A stretch of 64,000 nt of DNA, from contig NZ_JAFLVT010000005.1 in NCBI RefSeq assembly GCF_017316025.1, positions 1-64,000 of the forward strand, written 5' to 3'. The translations under genes were made by a program, and so were the position numbers. Within the stretch, counting starts at the first letter, position 1; the number at the start of each line of letters is the position of its first letter. The notes under the pieces were generated by a model that had not been told where the DNA came from, did no database searches, and was given only the letters and a program-made list of their open reading frames with translations. The stretch is from Candidatus Enterococcus myersii. GTDB lineage: Bacteria; Bacillota; Bacilli; Lactobacillales; Enterococcaceae. Of the stretch, positions 1 through 8,092 are shown piece by piece.

Positions 1-444
1 AGATTTAATACTAACACCAGTGAGCTGAAATTCTTCAAGTTGCTCATTTAGATAGGCGATATATCGGTAAAGGGTAGAAATACTTATTGAGAGGTGTGTC
101 GACAATTCATACATATTAAAATTCCGATTTAAATATAGATAGCGAATAATCGAGTGATTAATTGAAGTTTGGCTAAAATGATAATAAATCGAATTAAACT
201 CTTTCATTGTGTAATTAGAAAGAGCTATTGAATCAGAAGCTGAATGAAAATCAAGTGACATAGTTAAATTTAATTCTATAAGAGTATCTTGCAAGTCTTC
301 TAAAGCTCGATCGAGTAAAAAAGCGGATACATTCAAGCGTTTTAAACAAACATCTTTTTTTATCGGTTGCTTACTTTTGATCAAGTTTGTTAGCAAATCC
401 AATTGATATTTTTGATTCTTATCGAAGAGGTCTTGAATTTTCAT
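1..444 (-). CDS. Mga-like HTH transcriptional regulator (5' part, cut by window edge)
   Basis: An open frame of 148 codons runs from ATG at 444 off the left edge, so only the N-terminal part is visible. A GGGAG ribosome site lies just upstream. The translation starts MKIQDLFDKNQKYQ and holds two helix-turn-helix-like stretches: one near residues 28-50 (IKKDVCLKRLNVS) and a clearer one near 108-135 (NMYELSTHLSISISTLYRYI). This matches the two-HTH N-terminus of Mga/AtxA-type virulence regulators. It is divergent from the WxL cluster, an arrangement common in enterococci, so it probably controls that cluster. Any PRD-like or EIIB-like C-terminus would lie outside the window. The family call rests on HTH pattern and context. 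Confidence 0.7.
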   Translation of the reverse strand, partial: MKIQDLFDKNQKYQLDLLTNLIKSKQPIKKDVCLKRLNVSAFLLDRALEDLQDTLIELNLTMSLDFHSASDSIALSNYTMKEFNSIYYHFSQTSINHSIIRYLYLNRNFNMYELSTHLSISISTLYRYIAYLNEQLEEFQLTGVSIKS

Positions 445-668
445 ACTGAGAAGCTCCCACATATAATAATACGTTAAATTTATATTTAGTTGCTATTGTG
501 TTTAAGTAGTAGCGACTAAATATAGATATACGTGTCTAAAATATAGCTCAAAAACCAAATGAAAATTTTCGCAAATTTAAAAAAAAGTTGAAATTGATGA
601 TAATATTTTCTGGGCAATGCAATGTAATATCGATGTTGAAATAGGCGAATAAGTCTGGAGGTGAGGTA

Positions 669-3494
669 TTGAAAAAAAGTGTACTTTACAAAATATTTAT
701 AACTGGTTTGGTAACGGTTTTGATTGTTCCAGTAAACATGCTGATTGGGGGAAATAATTTATCCTATGCTGAAGAAACTGCTACAGTTCAATTGAATGCT
801 GGAGAATTGCTAAGTAGCAAATTGAATGCGTATTTAAGCAGTACTTCTTATGATCGTAATGTAGATGAGTGGCTTTGGTCAATTCAATTTACTAATGTGC
901 AATCTGATGTCGAAAAAATCGGTATCAGTTTTTCTGAAAATCAAGAAGTCAGTAATATGAAGGGAAGTAATGGGGTTATAATTTCTCAGAAAGAAGGTTT
1001 TTTTGAATTAGATCCTGGCGAATCAAAAGTAGAATTCCATACTAAGGAAAGAAGTTCTGTGACCGCAGATATATATCAGTTTAAAGATAGTAAAAAAATT
1101 AGGTTAGGAACTTTGAAAAATACAAACCGTCCAGCTGAATCAAAGAGTCCAACAAAAGCCAGTGAGAATACCACAAATGTTATGCCAAGTAGTAGTGACA
1201 AGTTAGAAGGATCAGGTAAAAGCAGCGATTCTATGACTCGAGATGACGTTCAGAAAAATAGTTCTACTGACGAGAAGATTAACGCAAATGTTGCAAGTGA
1301 ATCTATAACAGATACGACTAAAAAAGTTGATTCATCTGATACACAAAATTCGGTGCAAGAGAATACACAGGCTAAAATGAATACTAGTCGAGCAAGTCTA
1401 GGTTCTCCACTAACAGGAAATACTGGGAATCCAGAAGTACCTAAAGGAGCGATATTGTTGGAGGGCGTTTTCGGCAATATTAATTCTGCTGGAAACAAAG
1501 GGAGCAGTGGTGTAAATAACATTTATAATCCAAATGTAAATAACGGTGTGCCCTATTCTGAAATATCGCTATCTGGTTCAAAAAATTGGTTATCAATTTG
1601 GTCGAAGGATCAGTATCGAATGGATTTTTCCAATAGTTTTCATGGGCGAACTTATATAAATTTTGGGAATGCAGCAAATGGAGATGCAGATGGGCTGGCT
1701 TTTGTCATGCAAAATGCGTCTTCTACGGCTTTAACAACTGCAAATAGTTCTGATGATGGACAAAATTTAGGTGTTTACGGTGGAACCAAGGCATGGAGAT
1801 CGAGTATTTTTAGTAGTTGGGTGACCCCAGAGACATACGCGATAAAAAAATCAGTTGCGATCGAATTTGATTTATATTCCAATAGTGATGGACGCGGACA
1901 CGATTATGATAAAGATAATCCTCAAACACCACACATGGCTTACAGTTTCCCCTCAAATTTATCCAAAGGGTATAGACCCCAAGGAAATGGAGATAAATGG
2001 GAAGGTGGTGCTTTAAGTACTAATGGTGCCGATGCCGTAATTCGACATAATGGCTTTAGGTTACTCAACGGTGTAGTGGGTGACAATATTCGTGATAATA
2101 CATGGTATGAATTTCGTTATGATTTTGATCAACCGACGCATACATTTTCTTATTATTTAAAAAATCCAATTACTGGTGCTCAAACGCAACCTGTAACAAT
2201 ACCATGGGCGGATTTAAGTGCGGAATTGAATCTGTCAGATTCAAATAATATGGCATATTGGGGATTTACTGGTGCAAATGGTGCAGCAAGTGGCCAGGTG
2301 AAATTTGTCTTTACACAAGTCCCTGTTGATTTAAGTGCAAAAATTGAAAATGATGTACTGAACCTTGGTAAATCGGTGGTGGATATTGAAGACCACGATA
2401 CGTATAATCCACAATTACCCGCTGCTCAAGATAGCGATCTACTTACTTTTCAAACAAGATTTACAGTCTCTGAGGGTGAGGCAGCTTTGAAAATTAACGA
2501 GTGGAAGTCATATGTTAGTCCAGTAGATATTGATTTAACTAAAACTGTTAAAAATGTAATAGCACAAATTGGCGCAAAAAAATATACAGGTACAGCTACT
2601 GTTAATCGAGAAACAGGCGAAATAAAGACAACTTTTTCAAATCTTGAAGTTCATCCTGGAGAAGATGTCTATATGTCTTATGAATTAAATCCCACTAAAC
2701 ACACTGAAACCAAGAAAACACATTTTTCTAGTCATGTGACTACTGAAGAAGTAGGCAATAAGACGGTAAATGATTTTTTGAGTCAACAAGTTCCATTTTG
2801 GATCAAAGGAAATCAAGCTCCGATACTAAGTGAGCTAACTACTGACAAAAAAGAATATACTGACTATCTGGATAGTTTTCACTACAGCTTTAAGTATAGA
2901 GATGCGGATAGAGACAAACTTTCTTATGCGGTAAAAATTAATGGTAAAACGATTAATGATCAAACAGTATTGGATAGCGATATTTCTGATCAATTATTTG
3001 AAGGCACGCTAGATTCAAATATTAATTTACTTGCTGCTAATACACCATTTGTGGTTGGGATTAATACGATCTCTGTTTCAATAAATGATGGCATTCATCC
3101 AGCTGAAACAATGGAAAGCAAATTTATACTTAATGGTTATCTGGGTTTTGAAGAATTGACGCAGGACTATTCTTGGAAATATTCAAGAACGGAATTAAGT
3201 GATACAAAAACACCAATGTCACGGCAAGAAAAGATGAAAATTAAGATTCGAGATACACGCAATTTAAAAAAAGAAAGCTTTATTCGTGTAAAGATGGAGG
3301 CAAAATCAGCAAGTAAGGCATTACTAAGCGATCAATTTACGTTTAATAATCAAAGTCTAGGGGAGACAGAATTTCCCGTAAATAAAGAGCTGAATTATGA
3401 TAAAGACGCAGGATTGCTGCTGAAATTAGATAATACGAGTGAAATTGGAACAGTGAGTGGCAAATTGGTTTGGACAATAATCGATGCACCATAA
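669..3494 (+). CDS. Secreted L-type lectin-like surface protein with degenerate WxL C-terminus
   Basis: Translation starts at TTG behind a strong GGAGGTGAG site. A signal peptide ends near residue 35 (SYA|EE). A small N-terminal region is followed by a Ser/Thr/Asn-rich linker (about 150-255), then an L-type lectin-like domain (about 262-552) with the hallmarks DADGLAFVMQ, LGVYGG, AIEFDLYSN and WGFTGANG. Two beta-rich segments follow. The C-terminus ends VWTIIDAP, resembling the distal WxL motif with Ile for Leu at 937; the proximal tryptophan appears to be Phe (SFIRVKM). WxL domains bind peptidoglycan non-covalently, and lectin-like members of such clusters are presumed carbohydrate or host-matrix binders. 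It is the first gene of a five-gene cluster. The ligand is unknown. Confidence 0.8.
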   Translation: MKKSVLYKIFITGLVTVLIVPVNMLIGGNNLSYAEETATVQLNAGELLSSKLNAYLSSTSYDRNVDEWLWSIQFTNVQSDVEKIGISFSENQEVSNMKGSNGVIISQKEGFFELDPGESKVEFHTKERSSVTADIYQFKDSKKIRLGTLKNTNRPAESKSPTKASENTTNVMPSSSDKLEGSGKSSDSMTRDDVQKNSSTDEKINANVASESITDTTKKVDSSDTQNSVQENTQAKMNTSRASLGSPLTGNTGNPEVPKGAILLEGVFGNINSAGNKGSSGVNNIYNPNVNNGVPYSEISLSGSKNWLSIWSKDQYRMDFSNSFHGRTYINFGNAANGDADGLAFVMQNASSTALTTANSSDDGQNLGVYGGTKAWRSSIFSSWVTPETYAIKKSVAIEFDLYSNSDGRGHDYDKDNPQTPHMAYSFPSNLSKGYRPQGNGDKWEGGALSTNGADAVIRHNGFRLLNGVVGDNIRDNTWYEFRYDFDQPTHTFSYYLKNPITGAQTQPVTIPWADLSAELNLSDSNNMAYWGFTGANGAASGQVKFVFTQVPVDLSAKIENDVLNLGKSVVDIEDHDTYNPQLPAAQDSDLLTFQTRFTVSEGEAALKINEWKSYVSPVDIDLTKTVKNVIAQIGAKKYTGTATVNRETGEIKTTFSNLEVHPGEDVYMSYELNPTKHTETKKTHFSSHVTTEEVGNKTVNDFLSQQVPFWIKGNQAPILSELTTDKKEYTDYLDSFHYSFKYRDADRDKLSYAVKINGKTINDQTVLDSDISDQLFEGTLDSNINLLAANTPFVVGINTISVSINDGIHPAETMESKFILNGYLGFEELTQDYSWKYSRTELSDTKTPMSRQEKMKIKIRDTRNLKKESFIRVKMEAKSASKALLSDQFTFNNQSLGETEFPVNKELNYDKDAGLLLKLDNTSEIGTVSGKLVWTIIDAP

Positions 3495-3508
3495 AGGGGG
3501 TCAGAAGA

Positions 3509-3823
3509 ATGAATGAGAAAAAGAGTAACGCAAAAAAGTTATGCAGAATTTTGTTCCTTCTCTGGCTTACCTTTTCAGGATTGGTGTTAGCACCTAACTC
3601 TGTAGTAGCAGCTACAGATACGATGACCAATAAAACGACACTTGTAATATCTGATAAGAGCCAGCATACATCTAATGGTGATAATACTTTAGCTAATGGA
3701 AATTCCAGAAAACATTATCCCAAGACAAATGAAATCCAATCTTTTGCATTTTCATTTTTAGGAACGCTATTGCTCGCAATCTTGTTTCTTCTATGTAAAA
3801 GAAGGAGGGAAAAAGATGCGTAA
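3509..3823 (+). CDS. Small sortase-anchored surface protein of the WxL cluster
   Basis: The start chosen is ATG at 3509 behind AAAGGGGGT; a longer in-frame ATG at 3470 lies inside the previous gene without a good ribosome site. The 104-residue product has a signal peptide (cleavage near VVA|AT), a short Ser/Thr/Asn-rich stretch, then a cell-wall sorting signal: YPKTNE, a hydrophobic segment of about 20 residues (FAFSFLGTLLLAILFLLC) and the basic tail KRRREKDA. The motif departs from LPXTG at the first and last positions. WxL clusters usually carry one such small sortase substrate, perhaps as a scaffold for the surface complex. The gene overlaps the next by 8 bases, suggesting translational coupling. 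Confidence 0.8.
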   Translation: MNEKKSNAKKLCRILFLLWLTFSGLVLAPNSVVAATDTMTNKTTLVISDKSQHTSNGDNTLANGNSRKHYPKTNEIQSFAFSFLGTLLLAILFLLCKRRREKDA

Positions 3824-4376
3824 AAAGAAGAAAATCATCCCTATTGCTATGATTGGACTGTCCTTATTTCTTTTTCCGTTAGATGTTTTAGCAGCAGAAG
3901 GAAAAACAACCCTCGAGATTTTACCCTTAAATGAAAAATATCCAAGAATTTATGCAATTAATGATTTGGATTTTGGAAATCACGAGCTAACAGAGTATGG
4001 CAAAGATATAAAAGCGACAGAAAATTTAACTATAAAAATTTTAGATGCGCGATTAACATCAATACCTTGGGATCTACAAGTGAATTTTTCTAGTTTAACA
4101 CAAAAAAGTGACAGTCCTTTAACTAATGCAAATATATCGCTAAAACCAGGAACAGTTACTACGGAAAAAGGACAAGCCCTTAAGACTTATCCACTTTATC
4201 AAAATCTTGATGAACCGATATTTCAAACCGTTTTACGCTCAGACAGTAATTCTGCTCATGGCTGGATTACCTATACAATTAATCGAGACGAAATTAATCT
4301 GAATTTTGGTAAGAATAATAGGGTTGGTGAGTATCAAGCCCTAAACCAATGGCGTTTTATTAATGCAAAATTTTAA
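3816..4376 (+). CDS. WxL-domain surface protein
   Basis: 186-residue secreted protein with an AGGAGG site inside the end of the preceding gene. The signal peptide ends near residue 27 (VLA|AE). The mature part is almost entirely a WxL-like domain: the proximal motif is P-W85-D-L87 after the sequence ILDARL, and the distal element near the C-terminus is YQALNQW179RF, Phe replacing the usual Leu. WxL proteins attach non-covalently to peptidoglycan. Its place between the sortase substrate and a second WxL-like gene fits a multiprotein surface assembly. The precise role is unknown. Confidence 0.75.
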   Translation: MRKKKKIIPIAMIGLSLFLFPLDVLAAEGKTTLEILPLNEKYPRIYAINDLDFGNHELTEYGKDIKATENLTIKILDARLTSIPWDLQVNFSSLTQKSDSPLTNANISLKPGTVTTEKGQALKTYPLYQNLDEPIFQTVLRSDSNSAHGWITYTINRDEINLNFGKNNRVGEYQALNQWRFINAKF

Positions 4377-4426
4377 TCAGAGTTGACAATATTGCATTGT
4401 TAATACAATAAATGGAGGAATTTAAA

Positions 4427-5065
4427 ATGAAAAAAATTATGAGTGGTTTATTACTAACAGGAATTTTATTAGGAACGGGAACTAATGCATTTGCAGCGGA
4501 TTTGGATACCAAAGAAGGAACAACAAAATTAGAAATTACAGACTATACCATTGATCCAGATACTGGATTGCCTTCTGATCCAGGTGCGTTTGCTTTAAAT
4601 GAAGTGCCAAATATTGATATTGGAAAACATTCATTAGATAGCGTTGCAGCGACGAATGCGACATTCACAGGAACCTACGATAAAGATTTGAAAGTGACAG
4701 ATACACGTCCAACACAAGATTCGATTGATTCTGCTCTTGGTGAAATTGGGAAAGTTGTTCCTAATGATAAGGTAACGCAAGAAGATATTAATGCATCACA
4801 AGACAAATGGACAAAGGCTATTGCAGCTTCTCCTTGGAAAATTGATGCAAAAGCAACTGTTTTAAGTGGAATTGGCACTTCTCTTACAATTGGTTCTGTT
4901 GAAGTATTGACCGCCAGTGGTACGGTTGTTGATGAACCTTCATCAGCACCTGTTGGAACAAAAGCTTATGAATTGAAAGAACCGGTTCTTACTATTGCGA
5001 ATAATAATTTAAGTATTCAAACATACAATGGTACAATCACCTATTCAGCAGTAAACGCCTTATAA
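4427..5065 (+). CDS. WxL-like domain surface protein
   Basis: The start chosen is ATG at 4427 because the TGGAGGAAT site sits between it and an in-frame ATG at 4412. The 212-residue product has a signal peptide (AFA|AD, near residue 23). It keeps the WxL-domain order: VTDTRP, then SPW137KI139DAK as the proximal motif with Ile for Leu, and a C-terminal YNGTITYSAV in which the distal tryptophan is Tyr. It is therefore a divergent WxL-domain protein, probably wall-associated like its neighbours. A hairpin follows directly (5082-5120), so its transcript may be more abundant than that of the downstream DUF916 gene. Confidence 0.75.
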   Translation: MKKIMSGLLLTGILLGTGTNAFAADLDTKEGTTKLEITDYTIDPDTGLPSDPGAFALNEVPNIDIGKHSLDSVAATNATFTGTYDKDLKVTDTRPTQDSIDSALGEIGKVVPNDKVTQEDINASQDKWTKAIAASPWKIDAKATVLSGIGTSLTIGSVEVLTASGTVVDEPSSAPVGTKAYELKEPVLTIANNNLSIQTYNGTITYSAVNAL

Positions 5066-5081
5066 GCAAGTGCAGGTTTTG

Positions 5082-5120
5082 GAACGGCAGACTATTAATG
5101 GTTTGCCGTTCTATTATTTT
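5082..5120 (+). terminator. Intra-cluster hairpin with T-rich tail
   Basis: GAACGGCA (5082-5089) pairs with TGCCGTTC (5104-5111), followed by TATTATTTT. It lies between the WxL-like gene and the DUF916 gene and could act as a leaky terminator that sets subunit ratios. Confidence 0.55.
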
Positions 5121-5139
5121 AAAAATGGGGGAAGACATA

Positions 5140-6168
5140 GTGAAAAGGACTTTTTACACGTGTATTGTATTAATCATTGGACTATTTGCTACAACTGGAG
5201 TGGTCTATGCCGAGCAAGAAGCTGAATTAGTAAATTTTAGCGTTGAGCCCATCTTTTCTGCCAATCAACTTGAGCGCGGAAATTCTTTTTTTGATTTAAG
5301 CGTTAAACCTGAAGAAAAAACAACTGTAAAAGTTAAAATCAATAATTTTTCAGAGCAACAGCAAAAGTTCGCAATTGACGTGAATAGGGCTGAAACAAAT
5401 GGTAATTTAGTGATTGATTATAGTGGTGAGATAAATAAATCGAGTCCTTCAAATGAGACGGATATTCAAAAGTGGGTAAAATATCCGAAAACAGTAACGA
5501 TTCCCGGTAAAAAAGCAGGGCTTGTTTCTTTTGATATATCAGTTTCCAAACAAAAATTTGATGGAATGATTTTAGGTGGTATTCAAGTAAAAAGAGAATC
5601 TCAGCAAAAAAAGAAAGCTGGACTGACAACGGATTACGATTACGTTTTAGGATTAATGCTCTCGCAAAATGAAACAAAAGTTAATCTAAATTTAGAGCTA
5701 ATAAGTATATCTCCTGAGGTCATTAGTAAAAATGCCGGTATAACGGTAAAGCTGAAGAACACCCAACCGGTAAATATTAGTAAAGTGCACATGATTGGGA
5801 AGATATATAAAGAGGAAGATCAAAAAAATCCGGTTATTTCTAGAGAAATTAAAGATGGTGGCATAGCACCTTCCTCTTCGTTTACGATTAATTTTTTTAA
5901 CGGTACTGTTGGTGCGACTAAGCCACTTGATGCCGGTAAATATCTGTTGAAGTTAGATTTTACAGATGTTTTTAATAAACAATGGCATTTTGAACAGAAA
6001 TTTGATATTTCAAAAAAAGAAGCACAAACTGTTAATACAAAAGTATTCACGGTTAAAAAAGATAATACTTTGCTTTTTATAATTATTGGAATTCTCGTAG
6101 CGTTACTCGTTATGATAATAATTTTCCTAATCATCTATTTTGTAAAAAGAAAAAGAAGAGAGCAATAG
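5140..6168 (+). CDS. DUF916/DUF3324 cell-surface membrane protein
   Basis: The start chosen is GTG at 5140, eight bases after GGGGG; longer in-frame ATGs fall in the preceding hairpin or its tail. The 342-residue product has a signal peptide (about 1-24, ending VYA|EQ), a DUF916 region (about 28-150, with FSVEPIF and a beta-sandwich pattern), a DUF3324 region (about 150-290), one transmembrane segment (about 309-333) and a basic cytoplasmic tail (KRKRREQ). Proteins of this architecture are the constant membrane-anchored partner of WxL proteins and are reported to bind WxL domains and peptidoglycan. It is last in the cluster and probably anchors the complex. Confidence 0.85.
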   Translation: MKRTFYTCIVLIIGLFATTGVVYAEQEAELVNFSVEPIFSANQLERGNSFFDLSVKPEEKTTVKVKINNFSEQQQKFAIDVNRAETNGNLVIDYSGEINKSSPSNETDIQKWVKYPKTVTIPGKKAGLVSFDISVSKQKFDGMILGGIQVKRESQQKKKAGLTTDYDYVLGLMLSQNETKVNLNLELISISPEVISKNAGITVKLKNTQPVNISKVHMIGKIYKEEDQKNPVISREIKDGGIAPSSSFTINFFNGTVGATKPLDAGKYLLKLDFTDVFNKQWHFEQKFDISKKEAQTVNTKVFTVKKDNTLLFIIIGILVALLVMIIIFLIIYFVKRKRREQ

Positions 6169-6250
6169 CTATTTATGAAGCGGTAGTAAATTTCAGGTGT
6201 TTTAGAGATGATCATTAGCGATTGTTAAATGAATAAGGTGGTTTTTTAAT

Positions 6251-6490
6251 ATGGAAGTAATAAAGATAGTCAACGATAGATTTCACCGAGGGGTAAGAAG
6301 GTATACTAGCGATTTTTTTAATTGCGGGGATCGATTAATCTACAAAGTAGGAACTACAACCAGACTTGTAGAAGTAAGGATGATAGATGGTCCGAATAAT
6401 TGGGGGATGTCTAAGTTAGATTGTGTGATTCTTGGAAAATATTTTGGCAAAGTGAAAGTATCGCGACTCATGGCGATAAAAATAGTCTAA
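6251..6490 (+). CDS. Small protein of unknown function
   Basis: 79-residue frame with an AAGGTGG site about nine bases before ATG. It has no signal peptide or membrane segment. The product is basic, with several Val/Ile-rich strands (VIKIVND, LVEVRMIDG, LDCVILGKYF, VKVSRLMAIKIV). I do not recognise a family. It follows the DUF916 gene by 82 bases and may be cotranscribed with the surface cluster. A weak hairpin (GGGATA/TATCCC, 6500-6522) follows it. Confidence 0.45.
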   Translation: MEVIKIVNDRFHRGVRRYTSDFFNCGDRLIYKVGTTTRLVEVRMIDGPNNWGMSKLDCVILGKYFGKVKVSRLMAIKIV

Positions 6491-6648
6491 ATATCAAGGG
6501 GGATACCAAAAAGTATTATCCCTATTATTGAAGGAGTAATTTTGCTAGTTTTTTTTATTACCAATGAACAATGGTATTTTTTGTTTTGCTCGCAATTGTT
6601 TTATCGCACTTTTATTTAGTGGAAGAAGTAGCGGTCTTATTTTACTTT

Positions 6649-6687
6649 GTAAGAAATTGGTAAGTTATCCTCTTACCAATTTCTTAC
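6649..6687. repeat. Perfect 16-bp inverted repeat
   Basis: GTAAGAAATTGGTAAG (6649-6664) and its exact complement (6672-6687) flank a 7-base loop. The run that follows is only moderately T-rich (gttgcttgcttt). It sits in the 350-base gap before the small-gene group at 6770 and could be a terminator for the surface cluster or a regulatory hairpin. Confidence 0.6.
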
Positions 6688-6769
6688 GTTGCTTGCTTTA
6701 AATAATATCTTTGGTATGGTGGATAAATAAAGAGCGTTACTTTATTTATGATTAGAGGAGGGGATAGTC

Positions 6770-6829
6770 TTGCAAGCTGAATATTCGACGGTAGGCTATT
6801 GCCGTCATAATAGAATAATCATAAATTAA
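6770..6829 (+). CDS. Possible 19-residue leader peptide
   Basis: TTG at 6770 follows a strong AGAGGAGGGG site by seven bases and opens a frame of 19 codons ending TAA at 6827-6829 (MQAEYSTVGYCRHNRIIIN). An inverted repeat GACGG/CCGTC lies inside it. The AAGGAG site of the next gene begins right at its stop codon, so it may be translationally coupled to that gene. There is no homology evidence; the call rests on the ribosome site and position. Confidence 0.35.
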   Translation: MQAEYSTVGYCRHNRIIIN

Positions 6830-6841
6830 GGAGCAAGCAAA

Positions 6842-7210
6842 ATGTATATTATTTACGGTAACCAAAGAAAAATTAGTCATGTTTGGAATCATATAAAAAA
6901 ACAACATACAGGTGAAAAAATCGCAGTCGTAGGATTTCCTAAAAAACTGCCAGAAAACTATTTGCGGAATAAGCAAGTGACGTTTTATGAAAGTCTGACG
7001 ATTAAGAATAAATGGTTGAAACAAGCAGAAGCGTTTTTAGCAAAGTTTGAAGACCAGTATGATGGCGTGATTTTTTATGTTGATTGTTCAAAAAAAGAGG
7101 CAGAACAGCTAAAAAAAATTGCAGCAAAATATCGCAGCTTAGTTACTGTCACTGTAGCAAGTGATACCGCTATAACAATTGAAGATTACCCTTTAAAGCA
7201 GGTGGCTTAA
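6842..7210 (+). CDS. Hypothetical cytoplasmic protein
   Basis: 122 residues, ATG preceded by AAGGAG. It shows an alternating strand/helix pattern (MYIIYGNQ; KIAVVGFP; YDGVIFYVDCS; VTVTVASD) like a small alpha/beta fold, but no P-loop or catalytic motif I can name, and no signal peptide or membrane segment. It ends directly against the next gene: TAA at 7208-7210 and ATG at 7211. The two are almost certainly cotranscribed and may act together. Confidence 0.6.
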   Translation: MYIIYGNQRKISHVWNHIKKQHTGEKIAVVGFPKKLPENYLRNKQVTFYESLTIKNKWLKQAEAFLAKFEDQYDGVIFYVDCSKKEAEQLKKIAAKYRSLVTVTVASDTAITIEDYPLKQVA

Positions 7211-7522
7211 ATGTGGCGTCCAGTCATTTCAGAAAAAGTTGTTAAGAGTGGTGTTTTAACGAGTGGTTTACGCTTAATGCAAAATTCGCATTGGCGTGTG
7301 AATAAAAATCAGCAAGAAATAATGAAATTGGGCGCTCAAATTTCTCATATCATGGCGATGCATATGGTTTCAGACGAATTAATTGTAGGTATTCCTATCA
7401 ATCGCCAAGAAGTTAAATTGATTGAGGTTCCCCGTCAAAAAGAAGAACAAGGTTTCCATGTTTTAAGACAAATCAGTGAATCAATCGACGGTTATTTTAT
7501 CCGAATAGAAAAAATTGCGTAG
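7211..7522 (+). CDS. Hypothetical protein, operon partner of the preceding gene
   Basis: 103 residues; the ribosome site AGGTGG lies within the end of the upstream gene and there is no intergenic base. The protein is soluble, with a predicted helical middle (NQQEIMKLGAQISHIMAMHM) and a C-terminal half with strands (LIVGIPINRQEVKLIEVP; GYFIRIEKI). No family recognised. A candidate structured RNA begins about 20 bases after the stop. Confidence 0.6.
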   Translation: MWRPVISEKVVKSGVLTSGLRLMQNSHWRVNKNQQEIMKLGAQISHIMAMHMVSDELIVGIPINRQEVKLIEVPRQKEEQGFHVLRQISESIDGYFIRIEKIA

Positions 7523-7543
7523 CAAAAAAGTTAAGCAAACTGC

Positions 7544-7673
7544 ATTCCGTCATCAGTAAGAGAGCGATATTTTCGGAAAAATATTTCTTCTTATTTTTGA
7601 AGAGTTGTTTTGCGAAACGGGTCTGCTAGAAAGGACTCATACTCGGAGTGAACTCTCTACGATAAGATGGAAT
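7544..7673 (+). ncRNA. Candidate structured RNA (3' UTR or independent)
   Basis: Ends 7544-7564 and 7653-7673 can pair over 17 bp in three blocks: ATTCCGTC/GATGGAAT, ATC/GAT and AGAGAG/CTCTCT. Inside this closing helix are a perfect 7-bp hairpin with a CGGA loop (7567-7584), TCTTC/GAAGA (7586-7603), GGGTCT/GGACTC (7619-7638, with G-U pairs) and a small ACT/AGT hairpin. The branched fold suggests a functional RNA. It matches no riboswitch consensus that I recognise. Strand is assigned from the flanking genes. Confidence 0.4.
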
Positions 7674-8092
7674 CTTGATAAATTGCCTTTAAAATTTTTT
7701 GAAATTTCGACTTAACATCAAAGAAAGTTAGTTCGTAAAATTAGACATATAGGCCTGATATAAAACGATTTGTCCCTCCTTATAGTTAGAAAAAAACTGG
7801 TATTGATGTCTTGCTGACGTTGATACCAGTTTTTTTGCATAATTTGCATACAAGATGATAGAAGTATATTTTTGAAAATTGATATGATTTTGAGAAACAA
7901 TTTCTATTATGTTGCGTTTGTGGTCAAAATAGAGCTTTTTTTCTTTTTTTATAAGCGAATTAAGTTGAAATAATCAAAGGTTCAGATTTGCACATGCTTG
8001 CATTATTCTTTACTCTAATAATAAGAATAACTGTTATAGCGAGGTATATGCTGGATAAGAAACTATAGGCTTTTTTACTAAGGAGGACGGAT
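7674..8092. other. Non-coding interval before the FAD/NAD(P) gene
   Basis: The interval holds the terminator at 7791-7836 and AT-rich sequence likely to contain the promoter of the next gene. I see no convincing coding frame or RNA beyond these. Confidence 0.5.
7791..7836. terminator. Bidirectional-type rho-independent terminator
   Basis: ACTGGTAT (7796-7803) pairs with ATACCAGT (7823-7830), flanked by an A-run on the left and a T-run on the right. Confidence 0.75.

Noticed and set aside
4383-4409. TTGACA-15-TACAAT as an internal promoter before the third WxL-like gene
   Set aside because: Spacer is short and the start point would fall in the ribosome site, leaving almost no leader.
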